In this document: piece by piece, positions 49,401 to 63,361 of the stretch
How the letters are laid out: each line of letters opens with the position of its first letter
How positions within the stretch are numbered: the stretch's first letter is position 1
Assembly: GCA_013397865.1 (NCBI GenBank)
Contig: VZTI01005062.1
Location: 124,001-188,000 of the forward strand
Reading direction: 5' to 3'
DNA length: 64,000 bases
From: Struthidea cinerea
Lineage: Eukaryota > Chordata > Aves > Passeriformes > Corcoracidae
Notes under the pieces: model-generated
Told to the model about the DNA's origin: nothing
The model's input: the letters and a program-made list of their open reading frames with translations, nothing else
Database searches by the model: none
Program-made: the position numbers and the translations under genes

Positions 49401-52400
49401 GTATTTTTTTGATCACATTTTTAACAATCAGTGTTTTCTTCCACTATTTTATTATTCTACAACAGTAAGATGGCAGAAGAAAGGCATTTAAACTAGAGGT
49501 TCCTAGAAACAAGATGTTTCCTATAAAATATTAGTGGTTTCATAGGCTTAATTGCTTTCCAATGATACAAGTGAAATAACTCTGTGCACCAAAGTGAACC
49601 ATGCAGGCAATCAATAAAGGACAGGAATGTCCAACCACCACAGGGGACACATTTCCTACAGAACAACTCTTCCCTTCTCTGAGTTCTCCAGTCCTGAATC
49701 CCAAGGGAACATGTATGAACCTAAGAAATGAAGCTTTTATACCTCTCGAAGCTAGAAATCTGGAATTCCACTGAATTAACATCTGTTTTTATATCCCAAT
49801 ACAATTCTCTCTCTGATTCATCTCTGTTATGAAAAATCAGAAAAAATTTTACTCTCTTTTCCAAGTGAGTTAATGATGTATCACTTACCTCCTTGATAAT
49901 GTGCTCCTCTCTTCTAATGTTGCCCTTCAGTCTTTGTTCTCCAATTATCCAACACAGGTATTATCTAACATTAAGCTGGGAATGGTAGCATCTGTGTGCA
50001 GTCTGGATTTTTCTTATTTAGTAGAAATGAGTGCGATTGTAGGCATTTTTTTTCTTCTATTGCATTTCTAAAATCTATTTTCGGATTTACCAAGTCCATC
50101 TAGAAAAATCTAAAAGGCATTCATTTTTGGACATGAACAGTGATAGACTTGCTTTTGAGTACTTAGTTTCAGCCCAGATTTTATTTCTTTCTTTATTTGC
50201 AACACAGCTTGTTAGTCTCACAAAATGTACAGCCCAACAGGAGGGAGACCGAGTTGCAATTGAAAAATGGAAGTAAGAAAATGTAGAATAAGTTTCCTGG
50301 CTTCACAGGTGATTTCATATAACTGTATGCATCTGAGATCCAGTTGTGTCATGAATTTGGAGTTTTTCTGGTGCTTTGGGGTTTTTCGTGGTTTTTTTTA
50401 GTTTTGTTTTGGTTTTTTTTTTGTTATTTCTCTAGATACATGCTTTCCTTGGAGTGGTTATTACTATTCATAGTACATACTACATGCATCCATTGTCAGC
50501 TTCTGCACAGAGTCTGTCTGGAATTCAGGCTCATTCAAATCAGGTAGCTGCATACTTCATCTGAGAGAGCTTTGTTAAATGACTGTGCTACACAACCTTG
50601 TCCAGCAGAGATTGACAATACTTGTTCTTTTTCTAGCTGCCCATACCTAAATTACATTGTGCGTTTTTGGGTTCTTTTAGGACAACCCAAGTATTCCTTA
50701 ATATAGTACAAATAGAATTCTCCTGTAATATGTCAGGCTATGTGGAAGCAGAGGGAGAAAGACAGGATATGACTGAAAAAAAAATAGAAATAATAAAGTA
50801 AAGACAATGAGAATAGAAGTATAAATAAGGATAATAAAATGCTGATTAGTCTCTTCTGTCTGGAGTGAGAATCCATCATCACAATGCCATTGATGTTTGC
50901 ATGAATTCAGCCACAATTTCCAGACAAATCATTACATCTTTCATAGATTAAAACAATATTTTAGATTGAATTGCTTCGCTTATTAAAATATCACACAATG
51001 TGGAAATACTTAGAGAAAACAGACAGATGGCTCAGTAAATTAATCTATAAGCAGCAACAGAGCATAAGGTTAGTTGCTGACATTGACTGAATCTTGTGGA
51101 AGGTGGTAGAAAGATGACAGTATTAATTAGTCGCAAACATGAAGGTGAAAAAGGTTGTGAAAAGCTTGTGAAAGGGGATGAGATGGGTTAGGAACCTGTC
51201 ATTTAAAGGGAGGGTGACATTTCACATTTGAGATTTATAATTGTACTTAAAATTCCCTACAATTTTGTAACATTTTGATTGAAAGCTCTGGTTAAAAACA
51301 TTATGAAAATAGGAACACTTTTCCAGTGTTGATCTACATTCTTGCCTTCAATTTCAAATTCAGCCTCCACTCGAGGCTGCTCTGATTTTTTTTCACCACT
51401 GGTAATCATAATGCAGTAAAATGCATTATATAGAAAACAGAAAATAGGTCAGATGATACTACAAGGTGCTTTAATCGCTCTGAAACAGATATTTCCCTGT
51501 TCTTCCAAATTAGTAGAGATTTCTTCTTTTACAGTGTTTCCAATTGCAATATATTTTTGGGTAATATATTAGTATAAATCCGGAATAGAGGATGCTCCAA
51601 AAGCTGCACTATTACATATGTGGTAAACCGTAGGTTGTGTTCCTGCATTCTTAGCCTTTTTTCTGTGGAAGTCAAAAAATTCTTGATCTTTAAATTCTGA
51701 CATCATTACACTATAAAAATGACAGATATTTTTCATACATTTTTAACAAGATAATCCAAGTTCACTGACTTTTCTGGAGCTGTATAAATTAATGTTAGCT
51801 GAAGAGCAGGCATGGAATGTTTTAAATTTATTTCACTGATATTTCTTACTGAACCTGATTTTGAATAAATGCTGAGCACTACTACAGATACCAAGTATTG
51901 CATTCACTTGAAATAATGCATTTAAGGTCTTCTGATGAAGGAAGAAGGAACCAGTGTCAAAAAACCCCCACAACACTGAGCACAAGATAATATTTCAATG
52001 CATGATTTAAAAAACATTTCAAAATTCTGCCGGTCTTTTATTCTATGACAATCCATAAATAGATATTAGAAATACATGACACAATGGTACATAAATGCCA
52101 AGTTTAGAAGGCAAATATTCCCTCATTTATTTTCTAGTGATATTTGATACAACTTTTCTCCATTAATAGCCTAGTGGTGACAATTTTATATTATTTCCAC
52201 TGAATAGATTTAAAAGCAAAAAGAGACAAGCATCTTACTACATCATAACATATTTAACAGAATTCTTTGACTGATTTCAGAAATGGTTTGGTGTGCTGAG
52301 TGGGAAACAGGGTCCCTTGAGTGCTCTCTCCTCATATTATTTTTTTATTTCCTCCTCATGTTACACCTCGCTTTTATCCAAGATGGCTTGTGGGTTGAGT

Positions 52401-54396
52401 GTATATAATTTCACATTTCTCATTAGCTCATTTCTGCCTCCATATCAAGATTTTCAAGTCAAAAAGACTTTTTTCTTTGAAGAACAGAAGCAAGAATGTA
52501 ATTTCTTCTGAGATTTGTAGAGATCAAGATTGATTATGAGAAAGCAAATGCTTGGATGTTTTTCTGTTAGTAACCTCTTATATTTATAAATGATCATGTT
52601 ATAAAAAGGGAAAGTAAGAGTATGTTCATGCATTATAAAGTTTTTAGTGTAAAAATAATGTTTGAAAAACAAAAACATTTGATACTTACTCATCAGTGAT
52701 TTAAAAGTTTCAATTTATGTATTCATTTTTCTTAGCCTGCACTTGACTTTAATTCTGTCCCCCTAAATCCAACTTTAAAGCCTCAGAAGAATTTGGCATG
52801 GTCCATGGATCATACAGACATGAGAGAAATCAATTTGCAGCAAAAGCTAAAGAGTGAATATTTAGGAGATGAGAAAGGAGGGAGGTGATGGACTCTGGGA
52901 TGTGTTCCACCAAAAAATCTTTGATGCTGAAACTCAGGTCCTGAAATGGTATGTGATAGTAAAGAAAAATCATGTATAAAAGAAGTGGCTAGAGGCAAGG
53001 TTTGGATGCTGATAATCATCCTATAGAATGAATAATACATCATGACTCTGAAAAAAAATCTTTTCCACTGCTAGGATATTTTTCATTAAATACTGACTAT
53101 TAAACCTATTAAAAGTGAATCTGGTTGCAATAAATCAGTATCTGAAAGCTTATGCTTATCTTTACATATTTCCAGCATTTTTTGGTTAGAAAAAATACTG
53201 AATATGATATTTTACACTGTACTTCTAACCTAAAAGAATAATGCATTAAAAACATCACCAGAAGAGAGTGTTTGTCCTCTGGAAGGTTATAAGAGAGTGA
53301 ACATAAAATATATAGCTTGCTTCTAGCCACATAAGTATCTTAAGAAACCTGAGCTGCTATGTTGAAACAAAGTCAGACCATTCTGCCTTTTCCATAGCTG
53401 TTAAATTTCGGGTAGCATAAAGGAGATGAAAACAAACATCCATGAGTCTCAAAAAGACAGCAGGAAAAAAATAATGGCATGTTCTTGCCTGACCCATGGC
53501 TGAGCTGTGCAGGGCTACAAGCAGAGGCACGGAAAGCTATGTCTGAATGCCTAAACCAAGAGCTACCTGTAAGTTCCTGAAAAGAAACCATGCTGACTTT
53601 CAGTGCAAAGTGTTTGAAGATGTTTCATAACTATTAATCCTGTTAAAACATTACCTTTGGAACCATGAGAAAGAGTAAGGAATTTCTGATGTCCAGCACA
53701 TACTGACCCTCATTACTATGTGCTTTCATAGCTGTCATCTACCTGAGGTACTGATTTATCTGACAGGGGTTGGTACTGTGCATAATACATGACCACACAC
53801 AAGTTAGAATGAGTGGAGTAGTCTTTTAAAATTAATGTTAGTTTGTATCTGAAACTCTGTTTCAAGATTTATGCCATTATTTCATTAATGTTTTAGAAGT
53901 GTATTACTGAAGTTTTCTTTAACATAAATCTCATTGAGAACTAAGGCGTGGTTTTGTTCTTCTCCCCATCTCCACTCCCCAGATCATACTCTTGGGTTGG
54001 AAGGAATTAGACATTTTTTTACTTTCTTACTAAAAATCTTCTATAGATTCATTCCTTTAAATGGTTTTAGTTAGCAATGTTTAACTTATAAAACAAATGC
54101 TTTGTATCCTCTGAAGACCAATTTACAAAAAATTATACATGTTCTCCAAGCTTAATGTGCATACAGTTCTCTGTGCAGTAAGGTGCTGTGTGGTATGAAT
54201 AAGTACATCTAAATAAGAGTAGTGCCTTCTATTTCTGAAAAATTGTTTATAACCTTGAATCTTAAGTCTATATGACTTCACAAACATAATCCCTACAGAT
54301 AGAAACTATTACCTTTGTTTTTTTCTTTTCATCTTGCTTCAAAATACTCTGTAAGTTTTAGAAATGCCTGCAGGTTTTTGTACAAGAGAAAGAGGA

Positions 54397-54441
54397 CACA
54401 GCCACACAGATACATACATGCACGCGCGCACACACACACTC
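54397..54441. repeat. Compound CA/CG/CATA microsatellite
   Basis: cacagccacacagatacata, then catgcacgcgcgcacacacacac, then ctctctct. It includes CGCGCG, rare in this CpG-poor surrounding. Confidence 0.75.
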
Positions 54442-56534
54442 TCTCTTTGATTTTTCATGGGCTGTCCTCAAGAATTTGATTTATTGAAGCCCTTAAGGTT
54501 TATCTCAATAGTGCATTGAACACATTCCAAGGATCAAAAGATCTGGAATAGGAATACTGTTGCTCTCCACTTACACTCTTTAAAAAAGGGGAGAATGCAT
54601 TCTCATGTAATAAAAACAGTGTCTGTTTCAAGGTCACATGGTCATCTCTAGCCTGGTCTTTATCAGCAGTTTGTGCTTAAACAGAACAATTAACACATCT
54701 TTTTTTTTCCCCTGGAGAATATATGACAATTTCTTTTTCTTCATTTAGCTTGGCATAAGCATGCTTATCAGTTTTACATAGTTACATGTATAAAAGAATG
54801 TGAGAAATCTAGTTCATTGGTTAGTGTAACAATCTGTCAGCTTTGAATACTATGTTATTTTAGAACACTATCTGATCTGCTAGTTGCAGACTAAGCATGA
54901 TCTGCACTCTGTCAAAATTTTGGTTAATTCTTTTACATTTAAATAATTTTTGAATGCTTGGTTCAATTTACTAGATTCCTCAGTACTCATTCCTTCTCCT
55001 GTTCTTGTGTATGAGGAAACACATGAACAGTTCTGTACCATACAAGTTCTGCTCTCCATTCATCATATCATCAAAAACTCTTGGCTGATTTAGAAGCTGT
55101 TTATACATGATTTCCCAGTTACATTCCATTACCTAATATGCACTGATAATAAAATGGCCTTTCCAAAATTACCAGTGTCACCTTGATTTCCACAGGTGTT
55201 ATTTAACAGTGATTGTACTTTTCCAGTTCTATTGTAGAACAAATTGCTGGTGATCTCTGATGACATGCAGCTGGTAATGCAGGTGCATTTATAACACAGC
55301 CTAAGGAAATAGATTGAATATTTGAAGCAATAAATCTCGTTTTGATTTCTGTAAGATGAATGTGAACTCTATTTCCTCTCCTTCTTCTTTTCATGTGTCA
55401 AATAGAATTTATAATTATGTCAAAGACACTTTAAATAAGAAAAGAAAATAGAGAAAGGAAAAAGAAGTGACAGGTGACAATGGCATCAGAATATAAAAAT
55501 ACATCAAATATACTATTATTGTTACCAACATTGCAAAAGCTGGAGCATTCTAGATTTGTTTTATCTTTTGAGGTTATCCCAGATGAGTCTATTTGCTTTT
55601 CCAAACAATCTTTTACCTTAACTAGTACTGCTTGGTTACTAATGTTTGAATAACTGATTTTCTTCTACACATATGATGGTGTTTGTCTGGCCATGCCAGA
55701 GGTTACTGAAGGAAGAGCCAATACCAGAAATCAGGGATATGTTGTTAAGAAACAGGTGGCATTGACAAGCAGCTGCAAGATGGCTGAGCTTCAGTGTTCA
55801 AGAGAGCTATATGGTCAGTAAACCGCTTCACTGGCACTGGCCTTTAGCAGCAGAGCCAGTATCACAGTAAACATGTTCTGAGAGAGAAAATGCTAACTGG
55901 CCTGTTGGCTTGAATTAACCTCTTGGTTTCCTTCTGTAAAACCCCGCTGGAGCATTGCAAATTCCCTTCACTGCAGGCAGTTTGTTGCACAAAGAGAGGT
56001 TGACAAGACAGTGCAGCTGAGGCTACACATGGAGCTTGTTAAAAATTTCTCTTTTGTTCTCAATCCAAGGAAATCAAAAAACATTGAATGGTTTTGAATT
56101 GTTTTGTTCCAGCCTTTAAGATAAATTTTTGTTCATAATCACTTTTCTAGTCAAAATTACCCTGGTTCAGTCCTGAGAACTAGAGATGGGTAGGGGATAG
56201 TGCCGTGTGGTCTTTCCTGTTTCCATCACAAAGCGCTGTGGAAGGCCTCAGCTGATGTCAGAAAGACACCTTCCTTTGACTCCTCTCAGGAATCAGTTGC
56301 TTTGCTGGTTTTTATTGCCTTTTAAGAAAAATCTAATGTAATGTACCTCATTAATTTAATAATCAGTAAAGGCTGACTATATTAGTGAACCTGAACATTT
56401 ATCCTTTATTTAAAAAATGGTTTTGTTTGGGTTTTATTTTAAAGAGGGTATATGAAAATTAAGGTCAAAAACCTCATTGTGATATGCAGATACTCTTTTT
56501 CAAAGGACCATATTTTACTTACCTTGGCTTTTAA

Positions 56535-56553
56535 ATTATTATTATTATTATTA
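56535..56553. repeat. (ATT)6 microsatellite
   Basis: Six ATT units read directly. Confidence 0.85.
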
Positions 56554-56642
56554 ACATGAGCTTTTGAAGATACTTGGGATTGGGCATTTTACAGGAGAGT
56601 CCTTACAATATAATTGAAAGAACAGATTAAAGGAATTGATTT

Positions 56643-56713
56643 CTAGAGTGAGAGTAATCTCAATTAACATTAACTTTCCTCAGTTAAAAACTGTGAGAAG
56701 TTTCTCACTCTAG
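56643..56713. other. 11-bp perfect inverted repeat, 49-base spacer
   Basis: ctagagtgaga (56643-56653) and tctcactctag (56703-56713) are exact reverse complements. Inside the spacer, actttcctcag and ctgtgagaagt pair at 8 of 11 positions, so a branched or longer stem-loop is possible. Confidence 0.7.
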
Positions 56714-59700
56714 GTTTTAATTATCTAAGTTCCAAATACATTCAACAGAATTCTAGACAACACAATTGCAATAACTTAGGAAACCACTCTTCTGAACAAA
56801 CCTATGCATCTACTTTCAAAAGAGATGTATTGATGATTCAAAGTTGGCTTCTGTAATTAGATTTTGGCAACAGAAACATTTGGAGTACCCAAAAACAAAA
56901 AAAAAAGGGGGGAAAGATCACCTTCTAATAGAAAAGTTCTGTTCCAGATAATACATTTGTGTGTTGTTTTCCTTAGACATGGGTTTACTGATAAGAAGGC
57001 AGCTCATGTCTCTGGAATGAACACTGATAAGGTTAATGGCATTGTCTTGAGTTAAAGATTTGTCTCAGTATCCAGAAATCCACAGACAAAAATTCATCAT
57101 TTGGCACAATCAAATGCAAGACAGTAAGTCTGATGACCCATACAGTTCAAAAACTCATGTTGAAATATATGAAAGGTGATAAATGATCTAGCTGGAGCAC
57201 TTCAGATTGTAGGGAGTTTATTAGGAAGTGCCTTGCCAGCACACTGTCTTTAGGGTAAACAAGGGAGGCTCCTCAATCTTATATCTTATGTTTATCTCTC
57301 ATCTTATCTTCTTATGATTTACAAAAATTTCATTCAGTGCCTTTATTTTGCTGTTAGGTAATTGATAAACAAGCTAAAGATTTAGAAATCAGTCTGTGGT
57401 AGATTTCAATGGCAATTATTCATCTAAACATCTTTGAGGATCTGGGCGTCACCATTTAATCAATTGTAATTCTCTGCTCTAACATTAGTTTAATGTGATC
57501 TGATTGCTGTTCACTGATGATGCTCCTGAATGTTTGTCCCTTAAACAGTAACAAAGAGGTACCTCATCTTCATAATCTGTTATTGGACGTACACCAGGAC
57601 TACTTTGCCACTTGGGTAATTGCTGTTGGATTCTGAAGTGTTCCTGTTTAGGTGAGGTACTGATAATTGTCTGCTAAATGGGAACCTCTAAAAGGAGGTA
57701 ACAAACTTCTCCAAGTCTCAGGCGGCTATGAAGCTGTAAATGGAAACACTTTTACCGTCGGTTAGGATATTGGAGTTAAAATAATAGTGAAAAATATGGT
57801 GCCATCCTGAGATGATGCAATACATTTTAAATATGGCACAACTTGAAACAAAATGATGAGCAGAGCAGTGTGAGACTTGCTGAAAAAGCTGCTAAGAGAA
57901 AATCATGCAATGGCAAATGGGAAAAGCACTATCAAACCAAGTAAGAAAAGCACTTCAATGCATTATAGTATAAAGTGGTTGCTTCCTCACATGTTGTTGT
58001 ACCATTGCCATCAGTAGAGAAGAAGAAAAGGAAGATTTATGGTCTTGTTTTTCAGATCTTTGTGTAACTGGTAAAAGAGAGAATGTGTGCACTAGATAAA
58101 ATAGTTCAAACTACAGACAGCAGAGTTTCCAGAGAGTTGGAATCATGACAGCTGAAGTGGTAAAAAAGTGTGAGATCATAATAATTACTATGTTTTCTCT
58201 CTTTTTCGTATTATTAACTGTCAGACTTCTTTTTAATATTTCACTCATTTGAAACCTAGAATACATTTGTAGCTGACAGAATTTAGTATATGCAAAAAAT
58301 TAGATTAGAAAGTACTAGCTCTTTAATGTAAATTCTGGAATGACCAGAAATTTGTGTTTAGCAAAGAATGTTCTGCCAAATGGCAAGTACTTCAAAGTAT
58401 CTATTGAATCTTTTTTCTTTCTTTTCAACATTTACAATAATTGTGTCTCCAATACACAATCACCTTATGGGTTTACATTGATTTCTGAGGTTTGATTATC
58501 TCACCAAACAAATCCACAAAAATAAACATTAAAAAATATATTTGATGAAATTTTCCTAGAAATATTTTCAATCATGGAAAATGAAAAAACCTGCCATGAA
58601 TGGCAAGCTTTTAATGTTCTTCTTTTAAGGTGTTCAGTATCTGAAGCCTAAAGGAGGAAAGCTGTATTCATATGACCAACTATAGCTTTTTATGTAGATT
58701 CAATAGTAGCATATGTATATTCATAAGGAAAAACATTCATTTAATTAATCAGGAGGAGGGTAATTACCTCAGTATGCAGGTTTTTGCAAAATCTTGTTCG
58801 GTCACAAACTCCGTTAATCTATATTTAGCTCGGATATGATAAATCCAGTGAGTTTACACATGCCCATTTATATAACACTTGGAAAAAAACCCAACTTGAA
58901 ATAGGCAGTTAAACAAAAGAAGTACAATTATCACCATGTTTGTGACCAAGGCAGATGTCAAGTTACTAAGAATAATTCTGGTAAGATGTATCACCCTTTA
59001 GCATTACTTCTGATTGCTATAGTAATTAGTTTTAACAAACCTGTACACTTCTAATGTTTTCTATGAAAATCTCTAAAACTAGGTAGGTCTTTCCTTCTTA
59101 TGCTATTTTTTAATTTTTAATTTTTTTTAATGATACTGTACCTCAGATTTGAGGAACTAGATTTCTGTGAATATTTAGAAACATTAAAATCTCAATCCAG
59201 TTTTGAAAAAGGACCTTTAATTACATAAGGAAACATTTTCTTATGACTCAGCACCATCTCACTTAAGCTTGCTGGGTATTAAAAATACTTCAGCTGTGCT
59301 AAAAAGAAACTAAGAACCAGTGACCCACTCAAATATTGTCCCACTGTCTTGTGTGGATTTTGTAGCAGTGACTACGGTGAGGACACAACCTGCAAGCACA
59401 CTTTAAAACCTATTTAGCTATTCCAGATGTCTTTAAAAAATTGATGCCGAACTGTGTGTTTTGTTAACTTATTTTGTTCAGAATTCCAGATTCAAAGTGC
59501 ACACGAGTACGTTGCACATTTTATGTCTTTTAATTACAAGATGTTCATGGTGGCATGGGTGTTTTACTGCAATAATTCTTGAAAAGAAATATTATTCCCA
59601 ACTTAGAAAAACAGTGAACTTACCTAACACGGATTTTCCAGTGCCATGCATTTCCCCAATCATTTTTAAAAATTCATGTCTAAACTATCAAAGAGTAAAG

Positions 59701-59774
59701 CTAGCTCCACTAGTTGGTGCTCTGAGACTGGATGTGTTAGAGGTTGCTCAAAATGACCCAAAGGTGTGGTGCTT

Positions 59775-59797
59775 TTTACACTTTTACAAAGTGTAAA
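59775..59797. other. Perfect 10-bp hairpin with 3-base loop
   Basis: tttacacttt, loop tac, aaagtgtaaa. Symmetric and AT-rich. No T-run follows on either side, so it is not a recognisable Pol III or bacterial-type terminator. Confidence 0.8.
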
Positions 59798-61717
59798 GGC
59801 ATCAAGATGGTTTTTTCTCTTCTTTGTTCCCATGTGAAACTTTCCTAAGATTATGAGAACAATGTTAATATTAAAAAAAAATAAATCCTGTTTAGTCTCC
59901 AGAGAAAGTCATTACTTTCTCGCACTTTATTGGCCACTGCACAAAACTATGATAAAAAGAGTAGATCTTACAGAGCAGAAAGGTCACATAGGTGTAAACT
60001 TTAGTCACATAATAAGCAAGAATTTTAAGAAAAGTACTGGTTTCATGCTTAGAATCAAGATGTTCTTCTGTACCTGTAATTGCAATTGTGGACAAAAATG
60101 GAGATAACATGATAACTCTGAAGGTACTGAACCTTTTAAAGTGTTTCAAATGTTATTCTGGAAATTGTATCCATTATTTATTCACATAAATAATGTGGTG
60201 GGGTTTTTTAACAGTAGCAAAAAAGGCACAAAATCTCTTAGAACTATATCAGTGTCTTGGAACATGTGTTCTAAAAAATGCACAAATTTTTCATGATGAC
60301 AAATATTTCTGAGGACCACCTAGATAACAATGTATAATGCAATAAAATAACTGAGTGCTGAAAATGAGGGCATATAAAGCAAGAAAAAGCATATTTAATC
60401 TAAATTGCTCATAGGGCTTTTTACTCTGTCAAATATGATTGATATCATTTGACTGACATAAATTATTATTGATTTCGAGGCTCTGAGAAACCTTTTAAGC
60501 CCTGAACAAAGATTTTAATCCTTTCTGGTTTTTAAATAAGATTTTTTTATTATCCTGTACAAAAGGTTTTATGAAGTTATTAATTTGATTATCATATAAT
60601 GATGACTGTAATTAAGTAGCACATCCATGGAAGATAAGGAGATGCCTCATCAAAAAGAATTTTATGTCCAGAAATAAGGCCCATATCCATAGAGCTCTTC
60701 TGTATATATCGATGTCAGTAGAAGTTCAATTTGTCATAGACTAAATGAATGCATATGATAGAATTTGTGTCAGGAAAATCTAAATAAGCTAAAAGAATTG
60801 GGTTCATAGATCTACTAATGGCTTATAAAAAGATGTCATGGAAAGATTGCCTTCTCCAAAGCCTTTTGCATTAGCAGCCTATTCATATTCAGGACTGTAA
60901 AGATACCATGAAGGGATGCTTGCAACACAGTTGCTACACTTTCATTTAATCCAGAATGGATCACAAGTTTCCTGCTCTAGTAGTTAATATTCAGGAGACC
61001 AGCGGCCATGTAGGCACCAGGCTCTGGTTGACTACCATAAGCGGTCTGGTTTTTGTGAGACAATTGAGTATTGCTTCTTCCTCTCTGAGGCCATCTGGGA
61101 AGAAAAGTGAGTTGAAGCATTGGTGCAAGAATTCCTTCACAGGGAAAGTCACTGACACATCTGGTGTGTTACCTACAGAACCTGGGAGTTAACTGAACAA
61201 GTATACACAAAGACGTGATGTCCTTGAAGAGATAGGGCTTTTAATCTATTAAAATGTAGTTTTAATCTATAAAGCTGGCTACATTTAGCTTTATTCCTGC
61301 TAGAAGACAATAGAAGCTTGAAGGTCACATATAATATAAGGTCACTCTCATGACCTATTAAAATCCATAGGAACTTTTGCATTGACTTCACTGTATTTTG
61401 GATGGGTCCCCAGTTCCACAGTAACTTCTTATTCTGAATATTTTGCTGACATGCAGTAACGTTTAAACATTGCTGTGAAGCAGCACCTTCTGTACATAAA
61501 TTCCATAATGGCGAACCCAACATTTGTAGTAGATGTTAGAGGCAATGACTGACAATACACGTAAGACAAAAAAGCCCTGCAGATCAAAATGAGAATTTCA
61601 GAAGGAAATCAGTGCTCCAGAAGGACACTTGGCCATTGCACTGGAAATCAGCAGGGATGGTGTTAAATACAATTGATGTTACTCTGTGAAACATCAATGC
61701 GTGACATTTCACAGCAG

Positions 61718-62010
61718 TTAGTATGCCCAGATGCCCCCAGAGCTCAGCTCGTTCCTCCTCCATTCTCCACTGCGCTTTGAACAGTAAGACACCGCTAACA
61801 GGCAGCTAGCCCATGTGCTTTTGAGCCACTTTGCAGCAAAAAAGAGCAACACATGAGCTGGACTTTTGTCAAATCCTTTCTGGAAATTGGAACATGTGAT
61901 GTCCATTGAATTCCATTTTTTGTCTCCCGTGGTAGTCTTGTCTTCAAAGAAACCTAACCAGATGGTGAAGCTTGCCTTTCCTTTCTTAGAGGACGTCAGT
62001 CTTTGCTCAC
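61718..62010 (-). mobile_element. Decayed LINE (CR1-like) reverse-transcriptase relic, minus strand
   Basis: The minus-strand frame 61718-62095 keeps, in order, the landmarks of a CR1/L3-type reverse transcriptase: QRLTSSKKGKAS (family: ..GF.KGKSC), GFFEDKTT with a following DK, then MDITCSNFQKGFDKSP (family: DVIYLDF.KAFDTVPH) at about residues 64-79 (61905-61858), then LL. A last part, CSKRSGEWRRNELSSGG, resembles the family's N.S.SW..V.SGVPQGS block. The catalytic first aspartate is not preserved (YLD has become TCSN), so it is dead. It is much more diverged than the CR1 copies above and has no recognisable 3' tail, suggesting an ancient CR1 or L3 insertion. The upstream ~30 codons are not clearly related. 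Confidence 0.6.
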
Positions 62011-63330
62011 ACTGTGTATTTCTAAGTGTTTTTCCTGTTTTGATCTCTGAGAAAGACTTTGTAAGACACTTCCTGCAACTGAAGTTTAACGACATTCTCA
62101 GATATGTTCCAACTCTTTTGTTAGTCTATGGCTCCATGATAAGTACCCGAACCTACTGAACTTCAACTAAGACATCTTGAAAAAGTAAAACATACAGAAG
62201 CTTCCCTGCAACGCTGATCATAAGCGTCAGCTCACTATGGGAAAATAATAATGACTTCCATTGATGAGAGCACCTTTTAAGCCCTAAGACCCCAAAGGTA
62301 TGGCAAGCTATTGTCCTGATTCTGCAGTCATCTATTTCAACAGATAGACCACAGAGTTCTGCTGTCCATATGGGTAGCTTCTTGCATCATAGAAGTCACA
62401 AGAGGTATAAAGTTTTTCTGCTACGAAATAGAGTACAATACCTTGTTAGGAAGAAATTTATGTTGCCACGATTTTAGAAAATTCTGGTCCAATTTGTTCA
62501 GCAACTTGAACATCATCATTCAAACTACATTTTACCTGAAAAGCAGAAGTCAAGACTCCCAACAACATTTAAACATAACCCCAGTAGATTTTGAATGAGC
62601 ACGTGTTTTAAATTTAGCCTCTGAACCTGTTTTTCCTGTGTATTTCATATGTTTCACAAATGCATTATGAATATAGACTCTTTTCTATACTACTGATTTA
62701 CTGTTACTGCCTCAAAGAACAATTACATATTCTTGTGACTTCTTCTATTCAGGTATCACCCAGGCCAAACACTTTTTAGCCTTTATGAGTGCAAAACAAT
62801 GCTGAAAGTTATGCTTGATCATTCTATTTTTATTAATGACAGCACAAGAACAATAATAGCAATGAAATCTTCTAACAATTGCCTCCATATTTCTTTTGGA
62901 AGTAATAGTCCTTCAGAGGATCATTCGTATTAATGTCTTTGCTTCTTGTCAGTCAAAAACCAGCCATTGCCCATATTCACTTAGGGTGAAATCAGAGTTT
63001 GTGGAGGAATACGAATCCATGTCCTCTAGGTACTATAAACAAGTGTATATTCTTTGTCTATGCTTTATATCATGGCACAACAATGTTATCTCTTACAGAT
63101 ATGCCTGAGAAAATTCTGAAGTAAAGCTGTGCTATTTGTTGCTGACGTATTGGAACTGAAACAACATTCTGCTGTGAGGTAGGAATTACTCAACAGACAT
63201 CAATTACTAATATAATAAGCTGTTCTATTTTCAATGAATAATTTTGAAGCTATAGCCCTCTATCCTCTTTGGAACCTAACAATAAATAGAACTTACTACT
63301 GCTATTTTTATTTGCTCTAGCTAATAAATA

Positions 63331-63361
<31 letters not shown>

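Larger units (their letters stand above)
46451..61717. other. AT-rich stretch without a gene
   Basis: About 15 kb, the longest feature-poor part of the window. No CR1 tail, LTR, CpG island or convincing exon was found. Frames up to 116 codons (46750-47079, 59461-59796, 61173-61523) show no domain. Small items inside are the microsatellites at 54397-54441 and 56535-56553, an 11-bp inverted repeat at 56643-56713 and a hairpin at 59775-59797. Such a depleted stretch fits a gene desert or a very long intron. Confidence 0.4.

Noticed and set aside
59461..59796. 111-codon plus frame
   Set aside because: No recognisable domain; includes the hairpin at its end; isolated ATG without promoter signs.
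61173..61523. Possible continuation of the LINE reverse transcriptase
   Set aside because: A short SQQC...V......N resemblance to a CR1 block was noticed, but the surrounding residues do not align, so I did not extend the relic.
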